Positions 33,980 through 42,573 of a DNA stretch of 64,000 nt are shown one piece after another. The translations under genes were made by a program, and so were the position numbers. Position 1 is the stretch's first letter, and each line of letters opens with the position of its first letter. A model generated the notes under the pieces. That model saw only the letters and a program-made list of their open reading frames with translations, had not been told where the DNA came from and did not search any database. Source of the DNA: a virus; the IMG/VR virus record IMGVR_UViG_3300044948_000997, positions 62,001-126,000 of that record; one strand, written 5' to 3'.

Positions 33980-34763
33980 TATCCTTTTTCAAATGTTTGA
34001 TAATATCATCTGCAGTTAATCCATTACTTTCTAAAGAATCTCTTAATGAATCTATTTGTCTTTTTATTATTGGGTTTATTTCTTTCTCTTCGTCTTGTTC
34101 CCCAACTTTAGAAACTAAATCGTTATCTTTTCTTTTTTTAACAACACTTTCAATATACTCCTCCATGAATTTTTTAGGATTCTCGATTAGTCTTACTTTA
34201 TCGGTTCCTTTTAATTTAGGGTCATATCCCATTGCTTCTAATCTTTCCATAGTTTCTTCGTGAGATAAACCTAATTCTTTTGTGAAATGGTTATAAGCTT
34301 CTTTAAAACTTTCATCACCACCCATGGTATCATCATAACCTAAAGCGTCACCCATTGCAATTTCTATAAGTTTTTCTTTACTTATTTCTTTACCCTCACC
34401 CCAATACCTTGTATAGTTTTGAATACCCAACGTACCATAATTACCTGACATACCTCTACCTGTTTTAACAACCTTATCCGTGATTGAATTTGATGTTACA
34501 CCTTTGGTATTTAAATCACCCGGTTTTTTACCACGAGCAATATTTCCGTTTTTATCTACAATTTCGTCAACCTCTTCTTCTTTTTCCACTTTATCAGGAA
34601 TTTTGGAATAATCGGTATCATCTGAATTTTCTTTCGCCCATTTCCCCCATTTACTCTTCTCTTTCTTAGGTTTACCCTTTTCATTTGCTTTCGCATAGAA
34701 GAATCTTTGTTGTGCTTTTGACGCAAATTTCTCTTCAATTACCTGTTTTATAAAATTATTCAT
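33972..34763 (-). CDS. Tagged phage protein with FASKAQQRFFYAK motif
   Basis: 263 residues. It begins MNNFIKQVIEEK, a short tag with IEE as a possible cleavage site, followed by FASKAQQRFFYAKANEKG and KWGKWAKENSD, a module seen in many phage proteins of unknown function. A helical domain follows (KELGLSHEETMERLEAMGYD). A late-type motif stands 15 nt upstream, so it heads this late minus-strand group. A virion-internal location is suggested by the tag. Confidence 0.6.
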   Translation of the reverse strand: MNNFIKQVIEEKFASKAQQRFFYAKANEKGKPKKEKSKWGKWAKENSDDTDYSKIPDKVEKEEEVDEIVDKNGNIARGKKPGDLNTKGVTSNSITDKVVKTGRGMSGNYGTLGIQNYTRYWGEGKEISKEKLIEIAMGDALGYDDTMGGDESFKEAYNHFTKELGLSHEETMERLEAMGYDPKLKGTDKVRLIENPKKFMEEYIESVVKKRKDNDLVSKVGEQDEEKEINPIIKRQIDSLRDSLESNGLTADDIIKHLKKDNE

Positions 34764-34778
34764 CTATTTGGACTTTTA

Positions 34779-34786
34779 TATAAATA
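34779..34786 (-). promoter_or_regulatory. Late-type promoter motif TATTTATA (minus strand)
   Basis: 15 nt before the ATG at 34763. Back to back with the plus-strand motif at 34804, so both divergent late transcripts start inside 53 bp. Confidence 0.7.
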
Positions 34787-34803
34787 TCAAATGTTATGAA
34801 AGA

Positions 34804-34811
34804 TATTTATA
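34804..34811 (+). promoter_or_regulatory. Late-type promoter motif TATTTATA (fibre)
   Basis: 5 nt before the ATG at 34817. This spacing decides the start: the ATG at 34796 lies upstream of the motif and is not used. Confidence 0.7.
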
Positions 34812-34816
34812 TAATA

Positions 34817-37009
34817 ATGAATAGACAGAATATTTTAAACTTTTACGGGTCTAAATTTAATTTGAAATTAGATTCGTCCGAATTATACGATTTTGAACTT
34901 GGGAAAACGACCATAGATTATAATACCGATGTGTTGGATTTAACAAACGAAATCACCTATACAGGACTAACAATCGACTCTTCTTGCTATTCAGGGTTTA
35001 CAACCCCTTGGGTATTACCAATCAATGAGTTATACACAGGACACACTTGTGATTTCACAATTAAAAGAAGAACTGAAAAGGGTTGGACATTAGATTTTGT
35101 TTTTGATAGAAACAATATTGAATGGTCTGGTGGAACGACTTTTTATTATTGGGGGATTAGCGGGGAAACCAATCAATCATATTATGCTGATAATAATCTT
35201 TCTTTTAAATTTACCAATGATGGTAGAATTAAATGGGATTCCTACAGATATTCAGGTAATTGTGATGCAACTTCAGGATATACCGAATCATATTATATCT
35301 CATCAGGACAGACACCTGTTTTATGTTCAGGAGGTACGTCATCTGATTTTAACGTAACAATAACTTTTGATAGATATAAACATTATCAAGATTGTGATAT
35401 TGAAAATGAGGGCGGGTGGAACGATTTAATTCGTGGACCACACCCAATTAGTTCTACCGGTAATACGGGTTCTACAACCACTCAAATTACCACAGGATAT
35501 ACGATTATTAACAATTACACCGATTGGATTACGGGCGCAACAGGAACAACTGAGTTTATTGAGGTTTTAAATAAAAAATGGTTTAATGAAAGACAAAAAA
35601 GGTTAGGTGTCTTAAAAATATATCTAAACGGTAAAAGAATTTATAAATTAGATGATTGGGAAGAGGTTATTCCATCTCTTAGGAAATCTGAAAATGACAT
35701 AATTCAAAAATGGGGTGGAGGTACAACCGCGTATAATACAATACACACGGGAACAACTCTTTTTGAAATTAAACAAGTAAAGTATTTTGAGGAACCTTTA
35801 GATTTCATTCATGTTAATCATCATTATTTAACATCAATTAAACCAAATTATTCAATAAATGAATGTGCGGATGATTGTGTTGACACTATTATTGGTTTAA
35901 TAACGCCAACTCCAACACCAACTCAAACTATAACACCAAGTGTTACACCAACACTTACCGTAACATCATCCGTTACTCCAACTCGTACAGTTACACCAAC
36001 ACCAAGTGTGACCCCAACTTATACCGTAACACCTACAAATACGGTAACACCAACACCAAGTGTAACTCCAACTATCACTCCAACCGAAACTGTTACACCA
36101 ACGGTAACTGTAACACCAACCAATACCGTGACACCTACGGTGACAGAAACTGTTACGCCAACAGTAACAGAAACTGTTACACCAACTGTAACTGTAACTC
36201 CGTCGATTACGCCAACTAACACAGTAACACCATCTTTTACACCAACAAACACGGTGACACCAACTAATACAGTAACACCATCTGCAACACCATTACCTAA
36301 AATAATTCAAGACGGATTGGTAATCAATGTTAACGGGAACCCATCGTCATATATTGGAACGGGAACTACTTGGACAAGTATTGCGACTGGTACAACATAT
36401 AATGGTGATTTAATAAATGGACCAACTTGGAATACCGGTAATGGTGGTTATTTTTCATTCGATGGAGTAAATGATTATTGTTATTTTGGCGATAATTCGA
36501 AAGGTTTGGATTATGTGTCTAAAACTTTTGGTGGATGGGTTAAAACAACAACATCAAACACAGATAAGGTGTTTTTTTTAAGAGGAGAAGAGGGTTATGA
36601 ATATGGTGGTAGTTTAGGTATATATAAAGAAAATAGTACTAATAAATTTAAATTATTTGCAAGAACCGGACAACCTGGTCCAAATGGGTATGATAAAAGA
36701 ATTGAAAGTAGCACAACACTTATAGATGATACTTGGTATTATGTTATTGGGGTTTATAAATATGAATATAATTCTAATCAAAATTTTATAAGTTTATATA
36801 TAAATGGAATTCAAGAATCCATATCGAATAATAACATATCACCACTATTGTCATTAAACTCATCTTCAAGAGGTTGGGAAATTGCCAGATATGAGGGACC
36901 AACATATAGAGATGTGTCAGTAGGTAGTTTTGAATTATATGAAAGAGATTTATCTGACTCTGAAATTCTTGATAATTTTAATAGAAGAAAATCAATTTAT
37001 GGTTATTAA
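34817..37009 (+). CDS. Lectin-like tail fibre/adhesin with Thr-Pro stalk
   Basis: 730 residues. The N-terminal 350 residues are beta-rich with a lectin-like look (Cys-containing, GWTLDFVFDRNN). A 130-residue stalk of VTPT-type repeats follows, then a LamG/concanavalin-like jelly roll (IIQDGLVINVNG, YFSFDGVNDYCYFGD, SLYINGIQES, ELYERDLSDSEI). This layout fits a virion surface protein that binds glycans on the host. The start is set by the late promoter 5 nt upstream. The Thr-rich stalk is a possible target of the phage glycosyltransferases (inference). Confidence 0.75.
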   Translation: MNRQNILNFYGSKFNLKLDSSELYDFELGKTTIDYNTDVLDLTNEITYTGLTIDSSCYSGFTTPWVLPINELYTGHTCDFTIKRRTEKGWTLDFVFDRNNIEWSGGTTFYYWGISGETNQSYYADNNLSFKFTNDGRIKWDSYRYSGNCDATSGYTESYYISSGQTPVLCSGGTSSDFNVTITFDRYKHYQDCDIENEGGWNDLIRGPHPISSTGNTGSTTTQITTGYTIINNYTDWITGATGTTEFIEVLNKKWFNERQKRLGVLKIYLNGKRIYKLDDWEEVIPSLRKSENDIIQKWGGGTTAYNTIHTGTTLFEIKQVKYFEEPLDFIHVNHHYLTSIKPNYSINECADDCVDTIIGLITPTPTPTQTITPSVTPTLTVTSSVTPTRTVTPTPSVTPTYTVTPTNTVTPTPSVTPTITPTETVTPTVTVTPTNTVTPTVTETVTPTVTETVTPTVTVTPSITPTNTVTPSFTPTNTVTPTNTVTPSATPLPKIIQDGLVINVNGNPSSYIGTGTTWTSIATGTTYNGDLINGPTWNTGNGGYFSFDGVNDYCYFGDNSKGLDYVSKTFGGWVKTTTSNTDKVFFLRGEEGYEYGGSLGIYKENSTNKFKLFARTGQPGPNGYDKRIESSTTLIDDTWYYVIGVYKYEYNSNQNFISLYINGIQESISNNNISPLLSLNSSSRGWEIARYEGPTYRDVSVGSFELYERDLSDSEILDNFNRRKSIYGY
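35903..36298 (+). repeat. Degenerate Thr-Pro repeat region
   Basis: About 130 codons of TPT/VTPT/TVTP units in irregular 6- to 12-residue periods. Codon choice varies between units, so the repeat is older than the exact 12- and 18-bp repeats elsewhere. Confidence 0.85.
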
Positions 37010-37024
37010 TCAAATAAAAAACAA

Positions 37025-37032
37025 TATTTATA
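37025..37032 (+). promoter_or_regulatory. Late-type promoter motif TATTTATA
   Basis: 4 nt before the ATG at 37037. Confidence 0.68.
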
Positions 37033-37036
37033 ACAT

Positions 37037-37405
37037 ATGGAATTTTTTATAAGACAAGGGGCATCTGACCCAATTTTAAAAATGAGGTTGATTGATGATG
37101 GTAAAAACGACAAATCATCATTTAATGATTTATTGGAAAATGCAACAATCTCATTTGATATGTATGATACAAAAACAGACCTACCGGTTATTTTAAATCA
37201 ACCTTGTCTATTAACAACAAGAACAAAGTTATATAATCAAACAACAGACGAATATTACATCACATATCGATTTACAGAAAGTCAAACATCTGAGGTGGGT
37301 AAATTTGAAGGTAAAATAACCGTACAATTTGATGATGGGTTGGGGAATAACACAACTAAGTTAATTTTACCGATTAAGGAGAAATTATTCATTAATATCT
37401 CATAA
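37037..37405 (+). CDS. Small probable baseplate/fibre attachment protein
   Basis: 122 residues: MEFFIRQGASDPILKMRLIDDG, then ISFDMYDTKTDLPV and an Ig-like ending (GKFEGKITVQFDDG). The layout resembles the N-terminal module of BppU-type upper baseplate proteins, which anchor receptor-binding proteins. It follows the fibre gene and has its own late promoter. Identity is tentative. Confidence 0.5.
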   Translation: MEFFIRQGASDPILKMRLIDDGKNDKSSFNDLLENATISFDMYDTKTDLPVILNQPCLLTTRTKLYNQTTDEYYITYRFTESQTSEVGKFEGKITVQFDDGLGNNTTKLILPIKEKLFINIS

Positions 37406-37458
37406 CTTTTTTATTACCGATTTTTTTTCTTATACTTATTAATGTAAACAAGGCAAAC

Positions 37459-37473
37459 TGTGATTTAATCACA
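37459..37473 (+). promoter_or_regulatory. Palindrome upstream of DNA polymerase
   Basis: TGTGATT-T-AATCACA is a perfect 7-bp inverted repeat around one base, ending 32 nt before the polymerase ATG. It could be a protein-binding operator or, as RNA, a 5-bp stem with a 5-nt loop. Confidence 0.5.
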
Positions 37474-37505
37474 AGCTAATACGTCACATTTAAAAAAATT
37501 ATAAG

Positions 37506-40403
37506 ATGAAAGAGGTTATCTCTCAGGAAGTTATTGAAAACTTTCTTAATGGGGGTGACGATGAGAAATACATCGTAGGTGTCGAATATGACTACCCCAC
37601 AAATTCAATATCCAAAATTATTCAAGACCCAGTTAAGGGTAAAATCGTAAAAACAGACTCATTTGTTCCGTTTTTGTGGGTTGGAGATTTAAGTAATTTA
37701 AATTTCTATGGTAATTCCAAAGCCACACAAAAAAAGATGATGGGTAAGTATGGGATTATCATTGATAAACTTGAAACTCAAGGAAATGAACGACTTGAAT
37801 TGGGAATGAAGTTTTTAGTAAAGAGTATTAAAAGTTATACCGACTTAATTAATTTCTTTAAAACAGGTGGACTTGACCCTTGGGGTGAAGATGTTAGAAA
37901 ACATTTTACAATTCTATCACCCGTTGAACAATATCTTGTTCAAACAAAAAAAAGATTATTCAAAGGGATTGACGATTACGGTGGAGTTAATCGATTTGTA
38001 TTTGATATTGAAACTACAGGTCTTGACCCCGAAACTTGTCATATCATATTAATTGGGGTTAAAGATAATCGTGGTTTAAATGAAACTATTAGCGCATTTG
38101 GTGAAGATGGTGAAAAGAAATGTATTGAAAGATTTTTTAAATATATTAGTGATTTAAAACCAACTATTGTTGCTGGATATAACTCCGCATTCTTTGACTG
38201 GCCGTTTATATTAAAACGTGCACAAATATTAGGTGTTGATATAAATGCGTTAACACAAATATTGACGGGTACGGGGATGAAAGAAAAGAAGGGGGTTTTA
38301 AAACTTGCAAATGAAATTGAAGATTACACACAACATGTAATTTGGGGATTTAATATTATTGATATTGCACATTCGGTTCGTAGAGCACAAGCAATTAATT
38401 CTGAGATTAAATCTTGGGGTTTGAAATATATTACCAAATATTTGGAGAAAGAGAAAGAGAATCGTGTGTACGTTGAAGGTAATCAAATATCAAAAATTTA
38501 TTTGGATAACGAAAGTTATTATGTAAATCCAAAGACAGGTGGTTATAAAAAAATTGGAGAACCCGGTACAGAAAATTTATTAGATAGGTTCCCTGGTAAG
38601 TTTGAGATATGGCCAGGTAGAAAAATTGTAGAACAATATCTTGACGATGACTTGTTTGAAACTATGGTTGTTGACGATTCATTTAGTCAATCTACTTTTT
38701 TGATTTCTAAATTGGTACCAACAACTTATGAAAGAGTTGCCACAATGGGTACTGCAACATTATGGAAAATTATAATGTTAGCATGGTCATATGAAAATGG
38801 TTTAGCAATTCCAGCAAAAGATGAAAAACGTGCATTCACAGGTGGACTATCAAGATTATTAAATGTTGGTTACTCCAAGAACATTGTTAAGTTTGACTAC
38901 TCATCACTTTATCCATCAATTCAACTTGTTTATGATATATTTCCCGAGTGTGATGTAATGGGTGTACAAAAATCAATGTTAAAATATTTCCGTAACATTC
39001 GTATTAAGTACAAACAACTTGCCGGTGAATTAAAAGATACTGACCCTGTACAATCGGAGATGTATGACCGTAAACAATTACCAATTAAGATTTTTATTAA
39101 CGCATACTTCGGTAGTTTATCTGCTCCACACGTATTTCCTTGGGGTGAAATGGATTCAGGTGAAACCATTACCTGTATTGGTCGTCAGTGTTTACGTATG
39201 ATGATTATGTTTTACATGAAGAAAGGATATAAACCTCTTGTAATGGATACTGATGGTGTGAACTTTGAAACACCTGAGACCGCTAAGGATACTGTTTATA
39301 TTGGTAAAGGATTAAATGAATTGGTTATTGAAGGTAAAGAATATCGTGGGATTGAAGCGGACACCGCAGAATTTAATGATATCTTCATGAGAAATGAAAT
39401 GGGTCTTGACATTGATTATACGGCACCCGCTTGTATTAATATTTCACGTAAAAATTATATCATTAAGTTAGTAAAGAAAGGTAAAGAAAAAATAAAACTA
39501 ACGGGTAATACGATTAAGTCTAAAAAGATGCAGACATATGTTACTGAATTTTTAGATGAGGGTTTAAAGTTTTTATTAAATGGTGACGGATTATCTTTTG
39601 TTGAATTATATTATGAATATGTGAATAAAATTTATAATAAAGAAATTCCATTATCAAAGATTGCAAACAAAGCACGTGTTAAACAATCCATTAAAGATTA
39701 TAAGAAACATGTTCAAAAAGTTACCAAATCAGGTTCTTTAATGTCACGTCAAGCACATATGGAATTGATAATGAATAGTGACTATCCCGCAGGATTAGGT
39801 GACACAATTTATTATGTTAATAATGGAAGTAAAAAATCTTCTGGTGATGTTCAAAAAATTACCAAACCAACTAAAAAACAGAATGAAGATTATATGGCTA
39901 AATTTGGTGTGTTAATGCCTGAAAATTTTATTGAGGTTAACTGTTATATGATTGATGAAAAGGAAATTCTAAATAATCCAAATTTAACTGGTGACTATAA
40001 TGTACCTCGTTATTTAAATAATTTTAATAAAAGAGTTGAACCATTATTAGTTGTTTTTAATCCATCAATAAGAGAAGATATATTAGTTGAAAGTCCTGAA
40101 GAAAGACAATATTTTACTAAAACACAGTGTGAATTGGTTAATGGGTTTCCGTTAAAGGAAACAGGTCAAGATAAATTTGATGAGGTTATGACCTTATCAG
40201 ATAGTGAGGTTGTGTTTTGGAATAAAGTTGGACGTGATCCATTCTTTATGTATGTAGAAAATAGTTTAGAATTAGCTGACCCATATTGGGTAAATCTTAA
40301 TAGAGAAGTTGTTGCGTCCCAAGTGGGGTCTACTGTGAGTAATGAAGACGAAATTATCGGTAACGATAATGGTGATTTAATACTACACGTAACTGAAGTT
40401 TAG
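37506..40403 (+). CDS. 43: Family B DNA polymerase (gp43-like)
   Basis: 965 residues; the replicative polymerase with 3'-5' exonuclease. Exo I is FDIETTGLDP (Asp167, Glu169) and Exo II is NSAFFDWPF (Asp231). Polymerase motif A is FDYSSLYPSI (Asp464), motif B KIFINAYFGS (about 528-537), motif C VMDTDGVN (Asp581, Asp583), in which Gly replaces the usual Ser as in T4. T4 gp43 is 898 residues. It has neither a late-type motif nor a complete host-type promoter upstream, so it may use a middle-type signal. The 3' end overlaps the convergent neck gene by four bases. Confidence 0.96.
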   Translation: MKEVISQEVIENFLNGGDDEKYIVGVEYDYPTNSISKIIQDPVKGKIVKTDSFVPFLWVGDLSNLNFYGNSKATQKKMMGKYGIIIDKLETQGNERLELGMKFLVKSIKSYTDLINFFKTGGLDPWGEDVRKHFTILSPVEQYLVQTKKRLFKGIDDYGGVNRFVFDIETTGLDPETCHIILIGVKDNRGLNETISAFGEDGEKKCIERFFKYISDLKPTIVAGYNSAFFDWPFILKRAQILGVDINALTQILTGTGMKEKKGVLKLANEIEDYTQHVIWGFNIIDIAHSVRRAQAINSEIKSWGLKYITKYLEKEKENRVYVEGNQISKIYLDNESYYVNPKTGGYKKIGEPGTENLLDRFPGKFEIWPGRKIVEQYLDDDLFETMVVDDSFSQSTFLISKLVPTTYERVATMGTATLWKIIMLAWSYENGLAIPAKDEKRAFTGGLSRLLNVGYSKNIVKFDYSSLYPSIQLVYDIFPECDVMGVQKSMLKYFRNIRIKYKQLAGELKDTDPVQSEMYDRKQLPIKIFINAYFGSLSAPHVFPWGEMDSGETITCIGRQCLRMMIMFYMKKGYKPLVMDTDGVNFETPETAKDTVYIGKGLNELVIEGKEYRGIEADTAEFNDIFMRNEMGLDIDYTAPACINISRKNYIIKLVKKGKEKIKLTGNTIKSKKMQTYVTEFLDEGLKFLLNGDGLSFVELYYEYVNKIYNKEIPLSKIANKARVKQSIKDYKKHVQKVTKSGSLMSRQAHMELIMNSDYPAGLGDTIYYVNNGSKKSSGDVQKITKPTKKQNEDYMAKFGVLMPENFIEVNCYMIDEKEILNNPNLTGDYNVPRYLNNFNKRVEPLLVVFNPSIREDILVESPEERQYFTKTQCELVNGFPLKETGQDKFDEVMTLSDSEVVFWNKVGRDPFFMYVENSLELADPYWVNLNREVVASQVGSTVSNEDEIIGNDNGDLILHVTEV

Positions 40404-41515
40404 ATGATATTGATTGGAGCTGGCATTGCTCTGAACTTGAGTGACTTATTAAGGTTCTCAGCTTCGCCAGCTTTTCTTTCAAGAATTTTGTCAGGACGAA
40501 GTCTTTCAAGTCGAGCCATAAGTTCTTCAACTAATTTAGATTTTTCATCCTTACCCTCAGTAATTAATGAAGTGTAATCTAATTTAATTGTACTATCAGG
40601 AACTTGTAAATCTCCTGAGAATTTACCCCAAATACGACCTAAACCTTCTTTAGAATAACCAATTAGATATTTTCTAACCCAATTCTGAGAAGGTTTATTT
40701 AAACTATCCCATGTTAATTCTTCGGTCATCACATCTGACGGTAATTTAATAACGTCTTTGTTTTTCTTTATACAAGTGTCTCTATCGTCGGTATCATAAT
40801 ACCAATACCATACATAATAATTTTTTGTTGAAATAGAACCGAAATCAAATCGACCACCAGGAACATTAAATAAATGTATTAATTTTTTTCCTTCAGGACC
40901 CGCAGTTATTTTATATGTTAAGTCACCACCGATAAGTCTATTCTTAATATTCCTATCACCCATTCTAAGTAATAAGTCAAAACCTGGTGTCATTAGATAT
41001 GAACCTGTTGACCCAACTTGAGCAAATCCACCCATACCTCCAAAACCATTACCACCTAATCCACCAAAACCCGCAGATATTGGGTCAACTATGGTATCTG
41101 TTAAAGTCGCTCGTGTAAACCATAATAGTTCATTAATCTCACGACCAGCAGGTACTTCATATATTTGTTCACCATGAGTTAATTCAATAAAATCTTTTTT
41201 AAGTTCATTATCCCCACCAGCCTGTAAACCCACTATTTTAGAGTAGGAATGGGTATATTGGGTTTCATAATCCAAACTTCTTGTTGTAAAAGCTCTCGAT
41301 AAGGATTGAGTATCTAAATTAAGTCCCGCCAATGCAGACCATTGAGACTCAATTAACCAATCACTAACATATTGTTCATATTCAGATAGAGATAACTCCA
41401 AAAACGTGTCCATTTGTTCTTGAGTTAATTCAATACCACGAACAGGCATACCTAATAGATGGAATACTTGGGTATATAATTTTTCTTTTTCTTGTTCTGA
41501 AATGATTGTCGCCAT
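40400..41515 (-). CDS. 13: Neck/head completion protein (gp13-like)
   Basis: 371 residues. The N-terminal helix bundle (LLGMPVRGIELTQEQMDTFL, then LSEYEQYVSDWLIESQW) resembles head-tail connector proteins of T4-like phages. The C-terminal WVRKYLIGYSKEGLGRIWGK, then SLITEGKDEKSKLVEEL, matches the gp13-type ending. A Gly/Phe-rich insert (FGGLGGNGFGGMGGF) lies in the middle. gp13 binds the portal together with gp14 after packaging. It has a late promoter 15 nt upstream and is separated from gp14 by two non-structural genes, unlike T4. Confidence 0.75.
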   Translation of the reverse strand: MATIISEQEKEKLYTQVFHLLGMPVRGIELTQEQMDTFLELSLSEYEQYVSDWLIESQWSALAGLNLDTQSLSRAFTTRSLDYETQYTHSYSKIVGLQAGGDNELKKDFIELTHGEQIYEVPAGREINELLWFTRATLTDTIVDPISAGFGGLGGNGFGGMGGFAQVGSTGSYLMTPGFDLLLRMGDRNIKNRLIGGDLTYKITAGPEGKKLIHLFNVPGGRFDFGSISTKNYYVWYWYYDTDDRDTCIKKNKDVIKLPSDVMTEELTWDSLNKPSQNWVRKYLIGYSKEGLGRIWGKFSGDLQVPDSTIKLDYTSLITEGKDEKSKLVEELMARLERLRPDKILERKAGEAENLNKSLKFRAMPAPINII

Positions 41516-41517
41516 AA

Positions 41518-41549
41518 TTTGGTATATTCTTATAAATATCTTAATTTTG
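41518..41549 (+). promoter_or_regulatory. Host-type (early) promoter for the nuclease gene
   Basis: TTTG at 41518-41521, 20 nt, TAATTTTG at 41542-41549, then 4 nt to the ATG at 41554. It overlaps the divergent late-type motif of the neck gene. Confidence 0.75.
41531..41538 (-). promoter_or_regulatory. Late-type promoter motif TATTTATA (minus strand, neck gene)
   Basis: 15 nt before the ATG at 41515. It lies inside the spacer of the host-type promoter on the other strand, so the two cannot be occupied together. Confidence 0.68.
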
Positions 41550-41553
41550 TATT

Positions 41554-42573
41554 ATGAATGAAATATATCCACAGAGTATTATAAATTTAGGTTATCATTA
41601 TTTTCATGGCCTTTTTCAGAATGGTACATTTAAGTCATATTATGTTAAAAAGTGTAATGATGTGTTTAAAAGGAATGGTGAAAGACTTGGAATATATGGG
41701 TTTTGGTGGAGGGGGACCTATGGAATTTTAAATGAATATTTAATTTGGTGTTGGAGAAATACAGTTAACACTCACCCATATTGTACATTAGACCTTTTTT
41801 ATTTGTATAAACATTTTAAAGGCGAAACTTTAAATTACGATAATCAAGAAACTTTGTATGAAAATATTGATAAATTATTTGATTTTGTGGATGAAAATTT
41901 TGATTTATTTTTTACACCTAATATTGAAGAAAAATATTTTAAAAGTTTTTGGCGTCGATGTAATAAATCTTGGGGAAAAGGTCAAATAACAACCATTGCT
42001 GTTATGTATAAATTAAGGGAAATATTTCCCGATTGTAAAATAACTAAAATGGATTTTAGTATTATGAGAGGTGATGGAGAAGATTTTAAAGGAATTGATA
42101 TTATATTTTATAATGATTGTAACGAAAAAATAACAATACAAGTTAAATCGGGGAAAATTATTGAAACAAATGAAATTGGGTATGTTATTCAAAGTTCAGT
42201 TAACGATTTAAAATCGGAAGCAGATTATTATTGTTTTGTCGATATTACGGATAATAATATAAAAATTGTTACATTTCAAAATTTAAAACCTTACATAATA
42301 AGAGGAAACCCAAACCACACCTTTCGTAAAGAAATTTTACAACCGATACAAATTGATGAACATATGAAAACACCAGAAACTTTACAAAAAATAGCAGAAT
42401 TTGTTTACACTAAACCAGATTTAATATTTGAATTACAATACGTTAAAAGTGATACAAATTTAATGGAAATAAAAGATAAGGTTATTAATGTAATTATAGG
42501 TAATTTCTTAGATGAAAATTTACCAAATCAATTATCTGAGTTTTTAAATGAATTAGAACAAAGATTTCAATAA
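41554..42573 (+). CDS. Orphan PD-(D/E)XK nuclease-like protein
   Basis: 339 residues. The catalytic pattern of restriction-endonuclease-like nucleases is visible near the middle: FKGIDIIFYND (Asp182), then ITIQVKSGKI with Gln196-Val-Lys198. The N-terminal 130 residues are rich in Trp, Tyr and Phe and unassigned; the C-terminus is helical. It has a host-type promoter, so it is probably made early, although it lies among late neck genes. The last 21 bases overlap the end of the SNF2 gene on the other strand. The target is unknown; host DNA or competing phage DNA are possibilities. Confidence 0.65.
   Translation: MNEIYPQSIINLGYHYFHGLFQNGTFKSYYVKKCNDVFKRNGERLGIYGFWWRGTYGILNEYLIWCWRNTVNTHPYCTLDLFYLYKHFKGETLNYDNQETLYENIDKLFDFVDENFDLFFTPNIEEKYFKSFWRRCNKSWGKGQITTIAVMYKLREIFPDCKITKMDFSIMRGDGEDFKGIDIIFYNDCNEKITIQVKSGKIIETNEIGYVIQSSVNDLKSEADYYCFVDITDNNIKIVTFQNLKPYIIRGNPNHTFRKEILQPIQIDEHMKTPETLQKIAEFVYTKPDLIFELQYVKSDTNLMEIKDKVINVIIGNFLDENLPNQLSEFLNELEQRFQ

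Noticed and set aside
34796-34816. Upstream ATG of the fibre gene
   Set aside because: It lies before the late promoter motif; the ATG at 34817 has the usual 5-nt spacing.
36019-36252. Minus-strand open frame of Val-Thr-Gly repeats
   Set aside because: It is the mirror of the Thr-Pro repeat of the fibre gene; low complexity keeps the other strand open.
37459-37473. CRP/FNR-type binding site
   Set aside because: The spacing between TGTGA and TCACA is 5 rather than 6, and there is no supporting context; kept only as a palindrome of unknown role.
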